Shown one piece after another: positions 1 to 7,669 of a stretch of 13,186 nt of DNA. The position numbers were made by a program, and so were the translations under genes. Source of the DNA: Pseudomonadota bacterium. Its GTDB lineage: Bacteria; Pseudomonadota; Alphaproteobacteria; Acetobacterales; Acetobacteraceae. The stretch is taken from NCBI GenBank assembly GCA_021784255.1, contig JAJXSZ010000045.1, positions 1 to 13,186 of the forward strand. The letters are read 5' to 3'. Positions within the stretch are counted from its first letter, which is position 1. Each line of letters starts with the position of its first letter. Below the pieces are notes generated by a model. It did not search any database. It saw nothing but the letters and a program-made list of their open reading frames with translations, and had not been told where the DNA came from.

Positions 1-717
1 TGCCGCCGGCGTGAAACGTCCGTCGGCGTCGTGCAGCACCAGGCCCGGCGCCAGCACCATGGGGGCCTTGCCGCCACGGATGCCCTGCAGGATCGCGAGT
101 TTCGCGGCGACGCCCGCGCGCGGCCAGAACGGCACCAGCCGCAGCGAGCCGACACCGCTCGCGGCCAGCGCCGACATCGCCTCCGGCACCACCGCCGCGG
201 CGACGATCAGCGATAGCATGCCGCGCGGGCGCAGCGCCGCGGCCATGGCGCGCGTCCAGGCGGCGAGCAGGCCTGGCCGGCCGCGCCGCGCCACTTCCCG
301 CGCCGCATCGGTTCCGCTGGTGCCTCTTGCATCGTGCCAGGGCGGGTTGGCGATCGCGTGGTCGAACGGGGATTCGGCACGGAAGCTCTCGATGTCACCG
401 GCCACGAAGCGCAGCGCCGCAAAGCCGTTCGCCGCGGCGTTCGCGTGGGCCAGTTTCACCAGCGCCGCGTCCCGCTCGAGGCCCAGTCCGGCAAGGTCGG
501 GAACGCGGGCGGCGAGGCACAGCAGAGCCGCTCCCGCGCCGGAGCCGGCCTCCAGCACCCGTGCGCCGGGCCGCGCCGGCGTCGCCGCCGCCAGCAGCAC
601 CGGCTCGAGCCCGCTGCGGTGTCCCGCGGCCGGCTGGGCATAATGCACCCGCCCGCCGAGCAGGGTGCCCGCCGGTGCCGCCTGGGCCGCGCCGCCGGGC
701 AGCGGCGCGTCGCTCAC
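1..717 (-). CDS. TrmN6-like class I SAM-dependent methyltransferase (3' end cut by window edge)
   Basis: The 239 codons in the window contain no stop; the gene continues past the left edge. The family (COG4123) is usually about 250 residues, so little is missing. Read from a GTG at 717, it shows a SAM-binding motif I (VLEAGSGAGAA, about residues 54-64), an acidic LER end of strand 2 about 20 residues later, and an NPPW motif at about 124-127. NPPW is typical of N6-adenine and N5-glutamine methyltransferases. The best match I recognise is the tRNA1(Val) adenine-37 N6-methyltransferase family, but the substrate is not proven by sequence; a PrmC-like protein methylase is the alternative. The start GTG overlaps the TGA of the upstream DUF2007 gene (GTGA), implying translational coupling. 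Confidence 0.8.
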   Translation of the reverse strand, partial: MSDAPLPGGAAQAAPAGTLLGGRVHYAQPAAGHRSGLEPVLLAAATPARPGARVLEAGSGAGAALLCLAARVPDLAGLGLERDAALVKLAHANAAANGFAALRFVAGDIESFRAESPFDHAIANPPWHDARGTSGTDAAREVARRGRPGLLAAWTRAMAAALRPRGMLSLIVAAAVVPEAMSALAASGVGSLRLVPFWPRAGVAAKLAILQGIRGGKAPMVLAPGLVLHDADGRFTPAA

Positions 718-920
718 GCCTCGCCGGCCTCCATAAGGATGCGCCTGGCGCGCGACTCGTCCTCTTCTGCCACCGCGAGGCGACGGGGGATCGCGCCGAT
801 GCTGCCTTCGACAGCGCTGGTATGGCCGTCGAGCACGAAGGCGGTGATGCCGCCGTCGCGCAGCAGCGCGCACAGGAAGGAGAGGCGGACGGCATCGTTG
901 GATCGCAACAGGGTTTTCAC
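714..920 (-). CDS. DUF2007 domain-containing small protein
   Basis: This 68-residue protein begins at a GTG (complement of 918-920). It matches the DUF2007 'putative signal-transducing protein' family: it starts VKTLLRSNDAVRLSFLCALL, then has a Gly-Gly turn, the FVLDGH strand, and a C-terminal acidic helix (AEEDESRARRILMEAG). The family has a small ferredoxin-like alpha/beta fold with no established biochemical role. A longer reading from further upstream is open but has no conserved content, so the GTG is preferred although only a weak GGAA precedes it. Its TGA overlaps the GTG of the methyltransferase, so the two form one transcription unit. It is divergent from the polyprenyl synthase across 155 bp. 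Confidence 0.82.
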   Translation of the reverse strand: MKTLLRSNDAVRLSFLCALLRDGGITAFVLDGHTSAVEGSIGAIPRRLAVAEEDESRARRILMEAGEA

Positions 921-957
921 ATTCGCGTTCCGGCGGTCCCGGTCACGGCCCGTCGCC

Positions 958-985
958 TTGACCCTGGGGAAGCCACACCGATATC
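958..985 (+). promoter_or_regulatory. possible sigma70-like promoter for the polyprenyl synthase gene
   Basis: In the 155-bp divergent gap, TTGACC (958-963, five of six to the -35 consensus) is followed after 16 nt by GATATC (980-985), a weak -10. Transcription would begin near 992, giving a 5' leader of about 85 nt. The -10 match is poor, so this is tentative. I could not pick a convincing promoter for the opposite-strand DUF2007 gene. Confidence 0.3.
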
Positions 986-1075
986 GTGGCGCCAAGTTCG
1001 TGCCGCGCCAATCCGCCTGGGAAGCGCCTTTCCCGGGCGGGCTGTCCGAACGCCATTCGTCCATTGGAGTCCCGC

Positions 1076-2113
1076 GTGGCCGTCGCCGCCGCCTTGCAGC
1101 CCCCACCCCCCAACCCGGCGCCGGTGCGCGGCAGCGAGGACGTGCTCGACCGGCTGGTGCGTCTCATGGAAGGCGACCTCGAGGCCTGCAACCGCGAGAT
1201 CATCGCGCGCATGCAGTCGCCGGTCGCCCTCATCCCGCAGCTTGCCGCGCATCTCGTCGCCGCCGGCGGCAAGCGGCTGCGCCCGCTGCTGACGCTGGCC
1301 TCGGCGCGGCTGTGCGGCTACCAGAGCGGGCAGCGCCACGTGGCACTCGCCGCCTGTGTCGAGTTCATCCACACCGCGACGCTGCTGCACGACGACGTGG
1401 TGGACGAGAGCAATCTTCGTCGCGGCCTGGCCAGTGCCAACGCGGTGTTCGGCAACAAGGCCTCCGTTCTCGTCGGCGACTTCCTGTTCGCCCGGGCCTT
1501 CCAGCTGATGGTCGCCGACGGCTCGCTGCGGGTGCTCGACATCCTCTCGCGTGCCGCCGCGACGATCGCCGAGGGCGAGGTGCTGCAGCTCGTCACCCAG
1601 AACGACCTCGAAACGACCGAGGCGCGCTACCTCGACGTGATCCGCGGCAAGACCGCGGCCCTGTTCGAGGCCGCCTGCGAGGTCGGCGCGGTGGTCGCCG
1701 ACCGCGAGGATGCGGCAGCACCGCTTGCCAGCTACGGAGGCAGTCTCGGCATCGCCTTCCAGCTGGTCGACGACGCGCTCGACTATGCCGCCGAGCAGGC
1801 GACGCTGGGCAAGACGATCGGCGACGATTTCCGCGAGGGCAAGGTCACCATGCCGGTGCTGGTCGCCTATGCCGCGGGCGAGGAGAGCGAGCGCCGCTTC
1901 TGGCAGCGCACGGTGGGCGAGGGCGAAATCGACGACGGGGACCTCGCGCAGGCGATGGCGCTGATGGCCCGTCACCGCGCGATCGAGGCCACCCTGGCGC
2001 GCGCCGCCGCCTTCGCCGGCGAGGCCAGAGCCAGCCTGGCCGCGTTCCCGCCTTCGCCGCTGCGTGCGGTAATGGAGGAAGTGGCCGACTACACGGTGGC
2101 GCGGGTGCGCTGA
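1076..2113 (+). CDS. ispB: all-trans long-chain polyprenyl diphosphate synthase (octaprenyl/decaprenyl type)
   Basis: This 345-residue enzyme condenses isopentenyl diphosphate units into the C40-C50 side chain of ubiquinone. It has GGKRLRP at 64-70, the first Asp-rich motif DDVVDE at 106-111 inside IHTATLLHDDVVDES (the pattern of E. coli IspB), GDFLFARAF at about 134-142, and the second Asp-rich motif QLVDDALDY at about 229-237. The chosen start is the GTG at 1076, which has GGAG six nt upstream; the open frame extends further 5' but gives a non-conserved tail. Product chain length cannot be read from the sequence; C50 would fit an alphaproteobacterium with Q10, in which case ddsA would be the name. 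It is monocistronic and ends against the convergent transaminase gene. Confidence 0.93.
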   Translation: MAVAAALQPPPPNPAPVRGSEDVLDRLVRLMEGDLEACNREIIARMQSPVALIPQLAAHLVAAGGKRLRPLLTLASARLCGYQSGQRHVALAACVEFIHTATLLHDDVVDESNLRRGLASANAVFGNKASVLVGDFLFARAFQLMVADGSLRVLDILSRAAATIAEGEVLQLVTQNDLETTEARYLDVIRGKTAALFEAACEVGAVVADREDAAAPLASYGGSLGIAFQLVDDALDYAAEQATLGKTIGDDFREGKVTMPVLVAYAAGEESERRFWQRTVGEGEIDDGDLAQAMALMARHRAIEATLARAAAFAGEARASLAAFPPSPLRAVMEEVADYTVARVR

Positions 2114-2118
2114 GCGCG

Positions 2119-2144
2119 CCCGGCCGGGTGGTTGCCCGGCCGGG
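2119..2144. terminator. palindromic hairpin between convergent genes
   Basis: Two identical copies of the self-complementary decamer CCCGGCCGGG (2119-2128 and 2135-2144) flank a TGGTTG loop. They can pair as a 10-bp all-GC stem. The element lies 5 nt after the polyprenyl synthase stop and 19 nt before the transaminase stop on the other strand, so it is placed to end both transcripts. There is no T-tract on either side, so it is not a textbook intrinsic terminator; it may act as an RNA end-stabiliser or a weak bidirectional terminator. Confidence 0.5.
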
Positions 2145-2163
2145 GGCCCGACATCTCGTCGCC

Positions 2164-3546
2164 TCAGCCGGCGCGCAGCTCCGCCTGGAGCTGGTCGAGC
2201 GCCTTGGCGAAGCCGTCGAACATCTCGTCGAGCTCCGCCTCCTTGATGATCAGGGGCGGGCTCATCGCCACCGCATCGTTGGGCAGCGAGCGCGCGATCA
2301 CGCCATTCGCCTCGGCGAGCTTGGCAAAGCGGGCACCGAGCTTGCGGGCCGGGTCGAAGTTCCGGTGCGTGGCCTTGTCCTCGACCAGTTCCATCGCCCC
2401 GATCAGCCCGACGCCACGCACCTCGCCCACCAGCGGATGGCTGGCGAAGCGCTCGCGCACCTGCTTTTGCATGTGCGCGCCGACCCGCTTCACATGGGCG
2501 CCGATGTCCATGTCGTCGTAGATCCTGAGCGTCTCGACCGCGACCGCGGCCGGCACCGGATGGCCCGAGTAGGTGAAGCCGTGGCCGAACGTGCCGATCT
2601 TGTGGCTCTCGTCGGCGAGCCCCTGGAACACGCGCTCGTTCACCATCACCGCCGAGATCGGCAGGTAGGAGGAGGAGAGCGCCTTGGCGCAGGTCAGAAT
2701 GTCCGGCTGCATGCCGAAGGTCTGGCTGCCCCAGTAATTGCCGGTGCGCCAGAAGCCGCAGATCACCTCGTCGGCGACGAACAGCACGTCGTACTTCCTG
2801 AGCACCGCCTGGATCTTCTCGTAGTAGGTCGCGGGCGGCACGATCACGCCGCCGGCGCCCAGGACCGGCTCGGCCCACATTGCCGCGACGGTGTCCGGGC
2901 CCTCGGCGAGGATCAGCTTCTCGAGCTCGTCGGCGAGTCTGGTCGCGTAGGCCTCCTCGCTCTCGCCAGGCTTCGCGCCGTGGTAGTGGTGCGGGCAGTC
3001 GGTGTGGACGAAGCCCTGGAGCGGCACGTCGAAGCTGCGGTGGTTGGCCGGCAAGCCGGTCAGCGAGGCGGCGGCGAGGGTGATGCCGTGATAGCCCTTC
3101 ACGCGGCCGATGATCTTCTTCTTCTGCGGCCGCCCCACCGCGTTGTTGAAGTACCAGACCATCTTGATCGCGGAATCGTTCGCCTCGGAGCCGGAATTGG
3201 CGAAGAACACCTTGCTCATCGGCACCGGCGCGCGCTCGACCAGCATCTCCGCCAGCTCGATCATCGGCAGATGCGCCTTGGCGGTGAAGGCGTGGTAGAA
3301 GGGCAGGGTGCGCAGCTGCTTCAGCGCCGCCTGCGCCAGCCGCTCGTTGGAAAAGCCGAGCGAGGCGCACCACAGCCCGGCGACGCTCTCGATATAGCCC
3401 TTGCCGGCCTCGTCCCAGACCCGCACGCCCTCGCCGCGGGAGATCACCATCGGGCCCGCGTCGAGATGGGCCTTGAGGTCGGTGTAGGGGTGCAGCGCGT
3501 TGGCGACATCGCGAGCCGCGGAGGAATTGGGGCGGATCTGGTTCAT
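2164..3546 (-). CDS. class III PLP-dependent aminotransferase (omega-transaminase family)
   Basis: This 460-residue protein belongs to the omega-transaminase group (beta-alanine, taurine, polyamine and Chromobacterium-type amine:pyruvate enzymes). It moves an amino group from an amine or omega-amino acid to a keto acid such as pyruvate. Landmarks are GLWC near 57, FFANSGSEAND near 114-124, GYHG near 151, the PLP-ring Asp in VADEVICGF (D259), the Schiff-base Lys in CAKALSS (K288), and GFTYSGHP. The ATG at 3546 is chosen because GGAG lies six nt before it; an ATG 12 nt further upstream has only pyrimidines before it. It is the last gene after an ABC importer operon, with a 91-nt gap, which suggests the imported solute is an amine or is converted to one. 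The amine donor cannot be named from sequence. Confidence 0.9.
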   Translation of the reverse strand: MNQIRPNSSAARDVANALHPYTDLKAHLDAGPMVISRGEGVRVWDEAGKGYIESVAGLWCASLGFSNERLAQAALKQLRTLPFYHAFTAKAHLPMIELAEMLVERAPVPMSKVFFANSGSEANDSAIKMVWYFNNAVGRPQKKKIIGRVKGYHGITLAAASLTGLPANHRSFDVPLQGFVHTDCPHHYHGAKPGESEEAYATRLADELEKLILAEGPDTVAAMWAEPVLGAGGVIVPPATYYEKIQAVLRKYDVLFVADEVICGFWRTGNYWGSQTFGMQPDILTCAKALSSSYLPISAVMVNERVFQGLADESHKIGTFGHGFTYSGHPVPAAVAVETLRIYDDMDIGAHVKRVGAHMQKQVRERFASHPLVGEVRGVGLIGAMELVEDKATHRNFDPARKLGARFAKLAEANGVIARSLPNDAVAMSPPLIIKEAELDEMFDGFAKALDQLQAELRAG

Positions 3547-3613
3547 CCGGATCTCCATTGAGGGGAGGGGCCAAGGAAGTCGGCAGTGTCGCGCCGAAGC
3601 GCCCGCTGCGCAA

Positions 3614-3634
3614 CGCCGCCGGGTCTCGGCGGCG
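3614..3634 (-). promoter_or_regulatory. intercistronic hairpin between permease and transaminase genes
   Basis: CGCCGCCG (3614-3621) and CGGCGGCG (3627-3634) form an 8-bp GC stem with a 5-nt loop. It starts 3 nt past the second permease's stop, on the strand of transcription. Only two T residues follow, so full termination is unlikely. It could stabilise the upstream mRNA or attenuate transcription into the transaminase gene. Confidence 0.4.
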
Positions 3635-3637
3635 CGG

Positions 3638-4471
3638 TCAGCCGCCCTTGACGCCGCCCGCCGTCAGCCCCGCCACGATCTGCTTCTGCATCACCAGGGT
3701 CAGGATCAGGACCGGCGCCGTCACCACCAGCGCGGAGGCGGCGAGCGGGCCCCAGCTCACCTGCTCGAAGGTCATCGAATTGTAGACCGCGACCGGCAGC
3801 GTGCGCGTGGTGCGCCCGGCGAGCACGATGCCGAAGACGAAGTTGTTCCAGCTGCCGATGAAGGCGAGGATGGTCGCGACCGTGATCCCCGGCCGGGCCA
3901 GCGGCATGGCGACGCGCAGGAAGGCCTGCCAGATCGTGGCGCCATCCACCAGCGCCGCTTCCTCGAGGTCCGGCGGCAGCCCCTCGAAGAAACCGATCAT
4001 GATCCACACCACGATCGGCACGGTGAGCACCAGATGGGTGACGACGAGCGGGACCAGCGTGCCCAGCAGGCCGAGCTTCTGGAAGATCAGGTAGAGCGGG
4101 ATCAGGAACGACAGCGCCGGCGTGACGCGCGCGAGCAGGATCAGCGTCGCCGAGCCCGTCGCCTTCGCCTTGGCGACGCCGTAGCCGGCCGGCACGCCGA
4201 TCGCCAGCGCCAGCGCGGTGGCCGAGAAGGTGACGATGATGGAGTTCAGCGTGTCGCGGCCGAACTCGTTCTCGGCCAGCACCTTGGCGTAGTTGGCGAG
4301 CGTCGGCAGGTGCGGAATGAAGACCGGCGGGAAGGCCATGTTGTCGACCTCGTTCTTGAGCGAGAGCGAGGCCATCCAGAAGAAGAAGAACACGGTGGGC
4401 GAGAGCAGCACCAGCACGGCGAAGATCACTCCCGCCTGGCCCGCGAGCTTGCGCAGACGATGCCGGTTCAC
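3638..4471 (-). CDS. ABC importer permease, MalG/UgpE type (carbohydrate uptake family 1)
   Basis: This 277-residue inner-membrane protein has about six hydrophobic segments, the first at about residues 14-33. The cytoplasmic EAA loop (EEAALVDGATIWQAF, then the VAMPLARPGI end, about 170-195) docks the ATPase. A periplasmic segment with the family-typical FPP...PTLANY motif follows the first helix (about 47-61). The start is a GTG whose first bases overlap the TGA of the preceding permease (GTGA), with a GAGG about 11 nt upstream, so translation is probably coupled. It pairs with the MalF-type permease to form the channel. The substrate is unknown; family members carry sugars, polyols and glycerol-3-phosphate. 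Confidence 0.92.
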   Translation of the reverse strand: MNRHRLRKLAGQAGVIFAVLVLLSPTVFFFFWMASLSLKNEVDNMAFPPVFIPHLPTLANYAKVLAENEFGRDTLNSIIVTFSATALALAIGVPAGYGVAKAKATGSATLILLARVTPALSFLIPLYLIFQKLGLLGTLVPLVVTHLVLTVPIVVWIMIGFFEGLPPDLEEAALVDGATIWQAFLRVAMPLARPGITVATILAFIGSWNNFVFGIVLAGRTTRTLPVAVYNSMTFEQVSWGPLAASALVVTAPVLILTLVMQKQIVAGLTAGGVKGG

Positions 4472-5367
4472 AGCGCGAGCGACCTCTGGCGCAGGCCGAG
4501 CATCACCAGCGTCACCGCGACGATGACGACGAAGAACACCAGCGTCACCGCCGAGGCAAAGCCCAGATGGTAGTAGGCGAAGGCCTGCTGGTAGAGATAG
4601 ATGTTCATGGTCTCGCTCGCCGTTCCCGGTCCGCCCTGGGTGATGACGTAGATGATGTCGAAGGATTTCAGCGCGTCGATGGTGCGCAGCACGGCGGCGA
4701 CGACGATGTGCGGCCACAGCAGCGGCAGCGTGATGTGGCGGAAGCAGTTCCAGGCGTTGGCGCCGTCGATGCGCGCCGCCTCGTAGGGGTCGCCCGGCAG
4801 GGCCGCGAGCCCGCCCAGCAGGATCAGCATCACCAGCGGCGTCCACTGCCAGGTCTCGATCATCGCTAGCGTCGGGATCACCGTCGTTTCGCTGTAGGTC
4901 CAGGCGGCCGGCGGCAGGCCGATCGAGGTCAGCAGGTAATTGAGCACGCCAAGCTGCGGATGGAACATCATCGACCAGACCAGCGCGATCGCGACCGGCG
5001 TTGCCATCATCGGCAGGATGAAGACGGTACGCGCCGCGCCGCGCAGCGGGAAGCGCTGGTTGAAGCAGAGCGCGGCGATCAGTCCCAGCACCAGCGGCGC
5101 GATCACGCCGATCGCGGTGAAGTAGAAGGTGCGCAGCACCGCCCAGCCGAATTCGGGATCGGTGAACAGGTGGCGGTAATTGGCCAGCCCGACCCAGGAG
5201 GTGCCGCCGGTGGGCGACCAGTCGGCAAGCGACATCGCCAGCGTGAACGCCCAGGGCAGCACGATCACCGCCAGCACGACCACGGCGGCGGGGACCGAGA
5301 ACAGGCCGTAGCGGCGGGCATAGCCCCCGCCGGCGCGCGCCGGCGGGAGCATCGTCGAAACCGACAA
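4468..5367 (-). CDS. ABC importer permease, MalF/UgpA type (carbohydrate uptake family 1)
   Basis: This 299-residue integral membrane protein has a short N-terminal cytoplasmic tail, a first helix at about 22-46 and an EAA loop (YEAARIDGANAWNCF, then ITLPLLWPHI, about 195-221). It is the larger partner of the following permease. The reading frame begins at a TTG five nt after the solute-binding protein stop. An ATG five codons in (5352) is the alternative, and neither has a clear ribosome binding site, so coupling to the upstream gene is likely and the exact start is uncertain. The 3' end overlaps the next permease by four bases. Confidence 0.92.
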   Translation of the reverse strand: MSVSTMLPPARAGGGYARRYGLFSVPAAVVVLAVIVLPWAFTLAMSLADWSPTGGTSWVGLANYRHLFTDPEFGWAVLRTFYFTAIGVIAPLVLGLIAALCFNQRFPLRGAARTVFILPMMATPVAIALVWSMMFHPQLGVLNYLLTSIGLPPAAWTYSETTVIPTLAMIETWQWTPLVMLILLGGLAALPGDPYEAARIDGANAWNCFRHITLPLLWPHIVVAAVLRTIDALKSFDIIYVITQGGPGTASETMNIYLYQQAFAYYHLGFASAVTLVFFVVIVAVTLVMLGLRQRSLAL

Positions 5368-5372
5368 GAGGC

Positions 5373-6698
5373 TCAGGTCTTCTTGTTCGACTTGTCGAGG
5401 ACGGGCTGGAAGGCGGCGGTCGCCTTCCTGAGCTCCTTGGCGGGATCGGCGCCGGTGATGGTGTTGGTGAGGGCGACGCCGAACACGTCACGGAACTCCG
5501 TCACCGGAACGATCTCGGGCAGGCCGGGGGCGGAGACCGCCTGGCTCTTCTTCACCGTGTCCAGCCATTCCGGTCCGAACTTGTTGGTCTTGACCAGCGC
5601 GGGGTCGGAATAGACCGAAAGCCGCGCCGGCGTGCCGGAGCCGGTGCTCAGGATGTCGCCCATGATCTTCTTGGACGTCGCCCACTGCACATAATACCAG
5701 GCCGCACCCTTCTTCTTGCTCGCGGCGGTGATCGCCATGCTGTCGACGAAGCTCGCGGAATGCTGCGCCTTCGGCCCCTTCGGCACCACGGCGAAGCCGA
5801 CGTCGTGCACCACCTTGCTCGACTTCGGGTCGATCAGCGGCGCCGAGAAGCCGACACCATCGAGCCACATGCCGACCTTGCCCTGGCTGAAGCTGGTCTG
5901 CGACTCGTACCAGTTGAAGCCGATGCTGCCGGGCGGTGCGGTATCGCGCATCAGCTTCTGATACATTTCCGCCCCCCAGATCGCCTCCGGCGTGTCGGTG
6001 AGCAGCTTGGTCCCCTCCGGGTTGGTCGTGTAGGCGTCCTGGCCCAGCATCCAGCTGGTCCAGCAGGGGATGTTGGCGTTCTTCAGCCCGCGGCCGACAT
6101 AGCCGTAGGTGCCCTTGGACTTGTCGGTGAGCTTGTAGGCGCTGGCCACCAGCTCATCCATGCTAGCGGGGAAGGGAAGACCCTTCGCCTTGAACAGCGC
6201 CTTGTTCCAGAAGATGATCCAGAGGTCGGGGTTGAGCGGCACGCTGTCCATCCGCCCGTCCGCCTGCGTCGCGGTCTTGACCGCGCCGGCGCCGAAATCG
6301 GCGAAATCCCAGTCGGGTGCCGTCATCTCCGGGTTCTTGATGTAGTCGCGCACGTCCTGCAGCCAGTGCGCGTTGCCGAACAGGCGCTTGGAGACGTGCA
6401 GCGAGACCATGATCACGTCGAAGCTCGGACTGCCCGAGGCCATCTCGATCGCCGCCTTCGGCCGCTGCTGCTGTTCGGGGATCTGCTCGGAGCCGACACT
6501 GATGCCGGTGAGGGCCTCGAACTCTTTCTGGTGGTGCTGCAGAACGTCGCTGCGCGGGTTCTTGGTGAGGTTCACCTCGATATGAGTGCCCTTGTAGCGC
6601 TGCCAGTCGAACGACGAGGCGGCGTTGGCGCGACTGACGATCGCGGGGGCGGCGAGAGTGGCGGCGCTGCCCGCGAGCAGGCTGCGGCGATGCATCAT
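5373..6698 (-). CDS. Tat-exported extracellular solute-binding protein (family 1) of an ABC importer
   Basis: This 441-residue periplasmic receptor delivers solute to the two downstream permeases. The N-terminus (MMHRRSLLAG...) carries a twin-arginine at residues 4-5, a hydrophobic stretch and an ANA cleavage site at about residue 26, so export by Tat is likely. The mature protein has the family pattern of a variable N-lobe, an NPDLWIIFWNKALF segment where the lobes cross, and an SFSQGKVGMWLDG motif further on. The ATG at 6698 has a strong GGAGGAAGG ribosome site; a second ATG directly follows. As first gene of the operon it is probably expressed most. The solute cannot be assigned; the distal transaminase gene hints at an amine, amino sugar or its precursor. 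Confidence 0.92.
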   Translation of the reverse strand: MMHRRSLLAGSAATLAAPAIVSRANAASSFDWQRYKGTHIEVNLTKNPRSDVLQHHQKEFEALTGISVGSEQIPEQQQRPKAAIEMASGSPSFDVIMVSLHVSKRLFGNAHWLQDVRDYIKNPEMTAPDWDFADFGAGAVKTATQADGRMDSVPLNPDLWIIFWNKALFKAKGLPFPASMDELVASAYKLTDKSKGTYGYVGRGLKNANIPCWTSWMLGQDAYTTNPEGTKLLTDTPEAIWGAEMYQKLMRDTAPPGSIGFNWYESQTSFSQGKVGMWLDGVGFSAPLIDPKSSKVVHDVGFAVVPKGPKAQHSASFVDSMAITAASKKKGAAWYYVQWATSKKIMGDILSTGSGTPARLSVYSDPALVKTNKFGPEWLDTVKKSQAVSAPGLPEIVPVTEFRDVFGVALTNTITGADPAKELRKATAAFQPVLDKSNKKT

Positions 6699-6960
6699 GG
6701 ACCTTCCTCCAATGGCGCTTGCTTGCGCGCTGGAAGACCAGCCTAATCCACGGAATACTGGGCTGAAAGCCCCCCGTTTCGCGGCCGGACGCGCCGCGCC
6801 GCCGGTGCGCCGGGCGTCGGCAACCCGGGAAGGGCGGAGCGCCATCGGCACGGCGGCGAGCGACGCTCGGCCACGCGAGCGGGGTGCGCCGTCATGCGGC
6901 GGCAGACCGTTTCTTTGTCGCAACGTTGCCGCCAGGCGGCGGTGGCGCGGCGGCGCCGGT
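6699..6960. other. 262-bp intergenic region upstream of the importer operon
   Basis: This gap separates the end of the HNH gene from the start of the solute-binding protein gene, both on the minus strand. It should hold the importer operon promoter, but I found no convincing -35/-10 pair. Two elements stand out: an inverted repeat GGGCT-GAA-AGCCC at 6760-6772, about 62 bp before the start codon and so in operator range, and a 10-bp palindrome GCAACGTTGC at about 6920-6929. Open frames here are shadows of the GC-rich composition. No small gene is supported. Confidence 0.4.
6760..6772. repeat. 13-bp inverted repeat, possible operator
   Basis: GGGCT and AGCCC flank a 3-nt spacer upstream of the importer operon. 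In RNA on the minus strand it would make a 5-bp hairpin; as DNA it could bind a dimeric regulator. No regulator gene is adjacent in the window, so the role is a guess. Confidence 0.25.
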
Positions 6961-7521
6961 TCAGCTTTCCAGTTCGCTGTCCCAGTAGAGATAGTCGCGC
7001 CAGGACTGGTGCAGGTAGTTGGGCGGGAAGGCGCGGCCGTTTTCCTGCAGCTCCCAGGTCGAGGGCTGGCGCGGCGCCTGGCGTGGATACATCCGGCACT
7101 CGCGTGGCAACCGGCTGCCTTTGACCAGGTTGCAGACGCCGCAGGCGGTGACGACGTTCTCCCAGGTCGTCCGCCCGCCGCGCGAACGCGGGACGACATG
7201 GTCGAAGGTCAGTTCCGGCGCGGCCTGGCGCTCGCCGCAATACTGGCAGCTGAACGCATCGCGCAGGAAGACATTGAACCGGGTGAAGGCCGGGCGGCGT
7301 GCCGAGGGGATGTAGTCCTTGAGCGCGATCACCGAGGGCAGCCGCATCGCCAGCGAGGGCGAGCGAACCTCGACTTCGTATTCGTTGAGCACCGACACCC
7401 GATCCAGGAACACCGCCTTCACCGCGTCCTGCCATGACCAGATCGACAGCGGGAAATAGGAAAGGGGGCGAAAATCCGCGTTCAGGACCAGCGCGGGAAA
7501 ACTGTGGCCGCCATCAGGCAA
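6961..7521 (-). CDS. stand-alone HNH endonuclease family protein
   Basis: This 186-residue protein has a conserved N-terminal module (FPALVLNADFRPLSYFPLS, about 8-26) followed by a zinc-supported HNH domain. The zinc ligands are C92-x2-C95 and C127-x2-C130. The nuclease motif is DH at 107-108 in DHVVPRSRGG, N122 and N131/K134. Proteins of this layout are widespread chromosomal genes in alphaproteobacteria and related groups; their DNA substrate and function are not established. The start is a TTG at 7521 with GGAG six nt upstream. There is no intron, intein or phage context, so it is not obviously a homing element. It is divergent from gluQ across about 148 bp. Confidence 0.88.
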   Translation of the reverse strand: MPDGGHSFPALVLNADFRPLSYFPLSIWSWQDAVKAVFLDRVSVLNEYEVEVRSPSLAMRLPSVIALKDYIPSARRPAFTRFNVFLRDAFSCQYCGERQAAPELTFDHVVPRSRGGRTTWENVVTACGVCNLVKGSRLPRECRMYPRQAPRQPSTWELQENGRAFPPNYLHQSWRDYLYWDSELES

Positions 7522-7556
7522 TGAGCGCTCCGCGTCTAGCGTCGTGCAACCGCTGG

Positions 7557-7577
7557 GGCTCGTCCGGTAGCCGAGCC
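7557..7577. repeat. inverted repeat in the HNH/gluQ divergent region
   Basis: GGCTCG (7557-7562) and CGAGCC (7572-7577) form a 6-bp dyad with a 9-nt spacer, in the 148-bp region shared by the two divergent genes. It could be an operator or a short hairpin. No strong promoter pair was found around it. Confidence 0.2.
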
Positions 7578-7669
7578 GCCAGATGCTGTGCGACGTCGAA
7601 AACCTCGTTCCTTATTGCACCCCACCCGGCATGTCGCAAGCGGCCTTGTCCCGGATTCACGGAGGCGTC

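Noticed and set aside
334..3561. A 1075-codon open frame on the plus strand crossing several genes, and an 898-codon frame opposite (917-3613)
   Set aside because: The frames cross the polyprenyl synthase and transaminase genes out of phase or antisense, are rich in Arg/Ala/Gly/Pro and show no domain. They are open because stop codons are rare at this GC content.
6713..6727. Sigma54-like TGGC...TTGC element upstream of the binding-protein gene
   Set aside because: The GG-GC spacing is one base short and it faces away from the importer operon.
7522..7669. Possible tRNA or small RNA in the HNH/gluQ gap
   Set aside because: There is a 6-bp dyad but no GGTTCGAATCC-type T-arm, no cloverleaf and no T-rich terminator.
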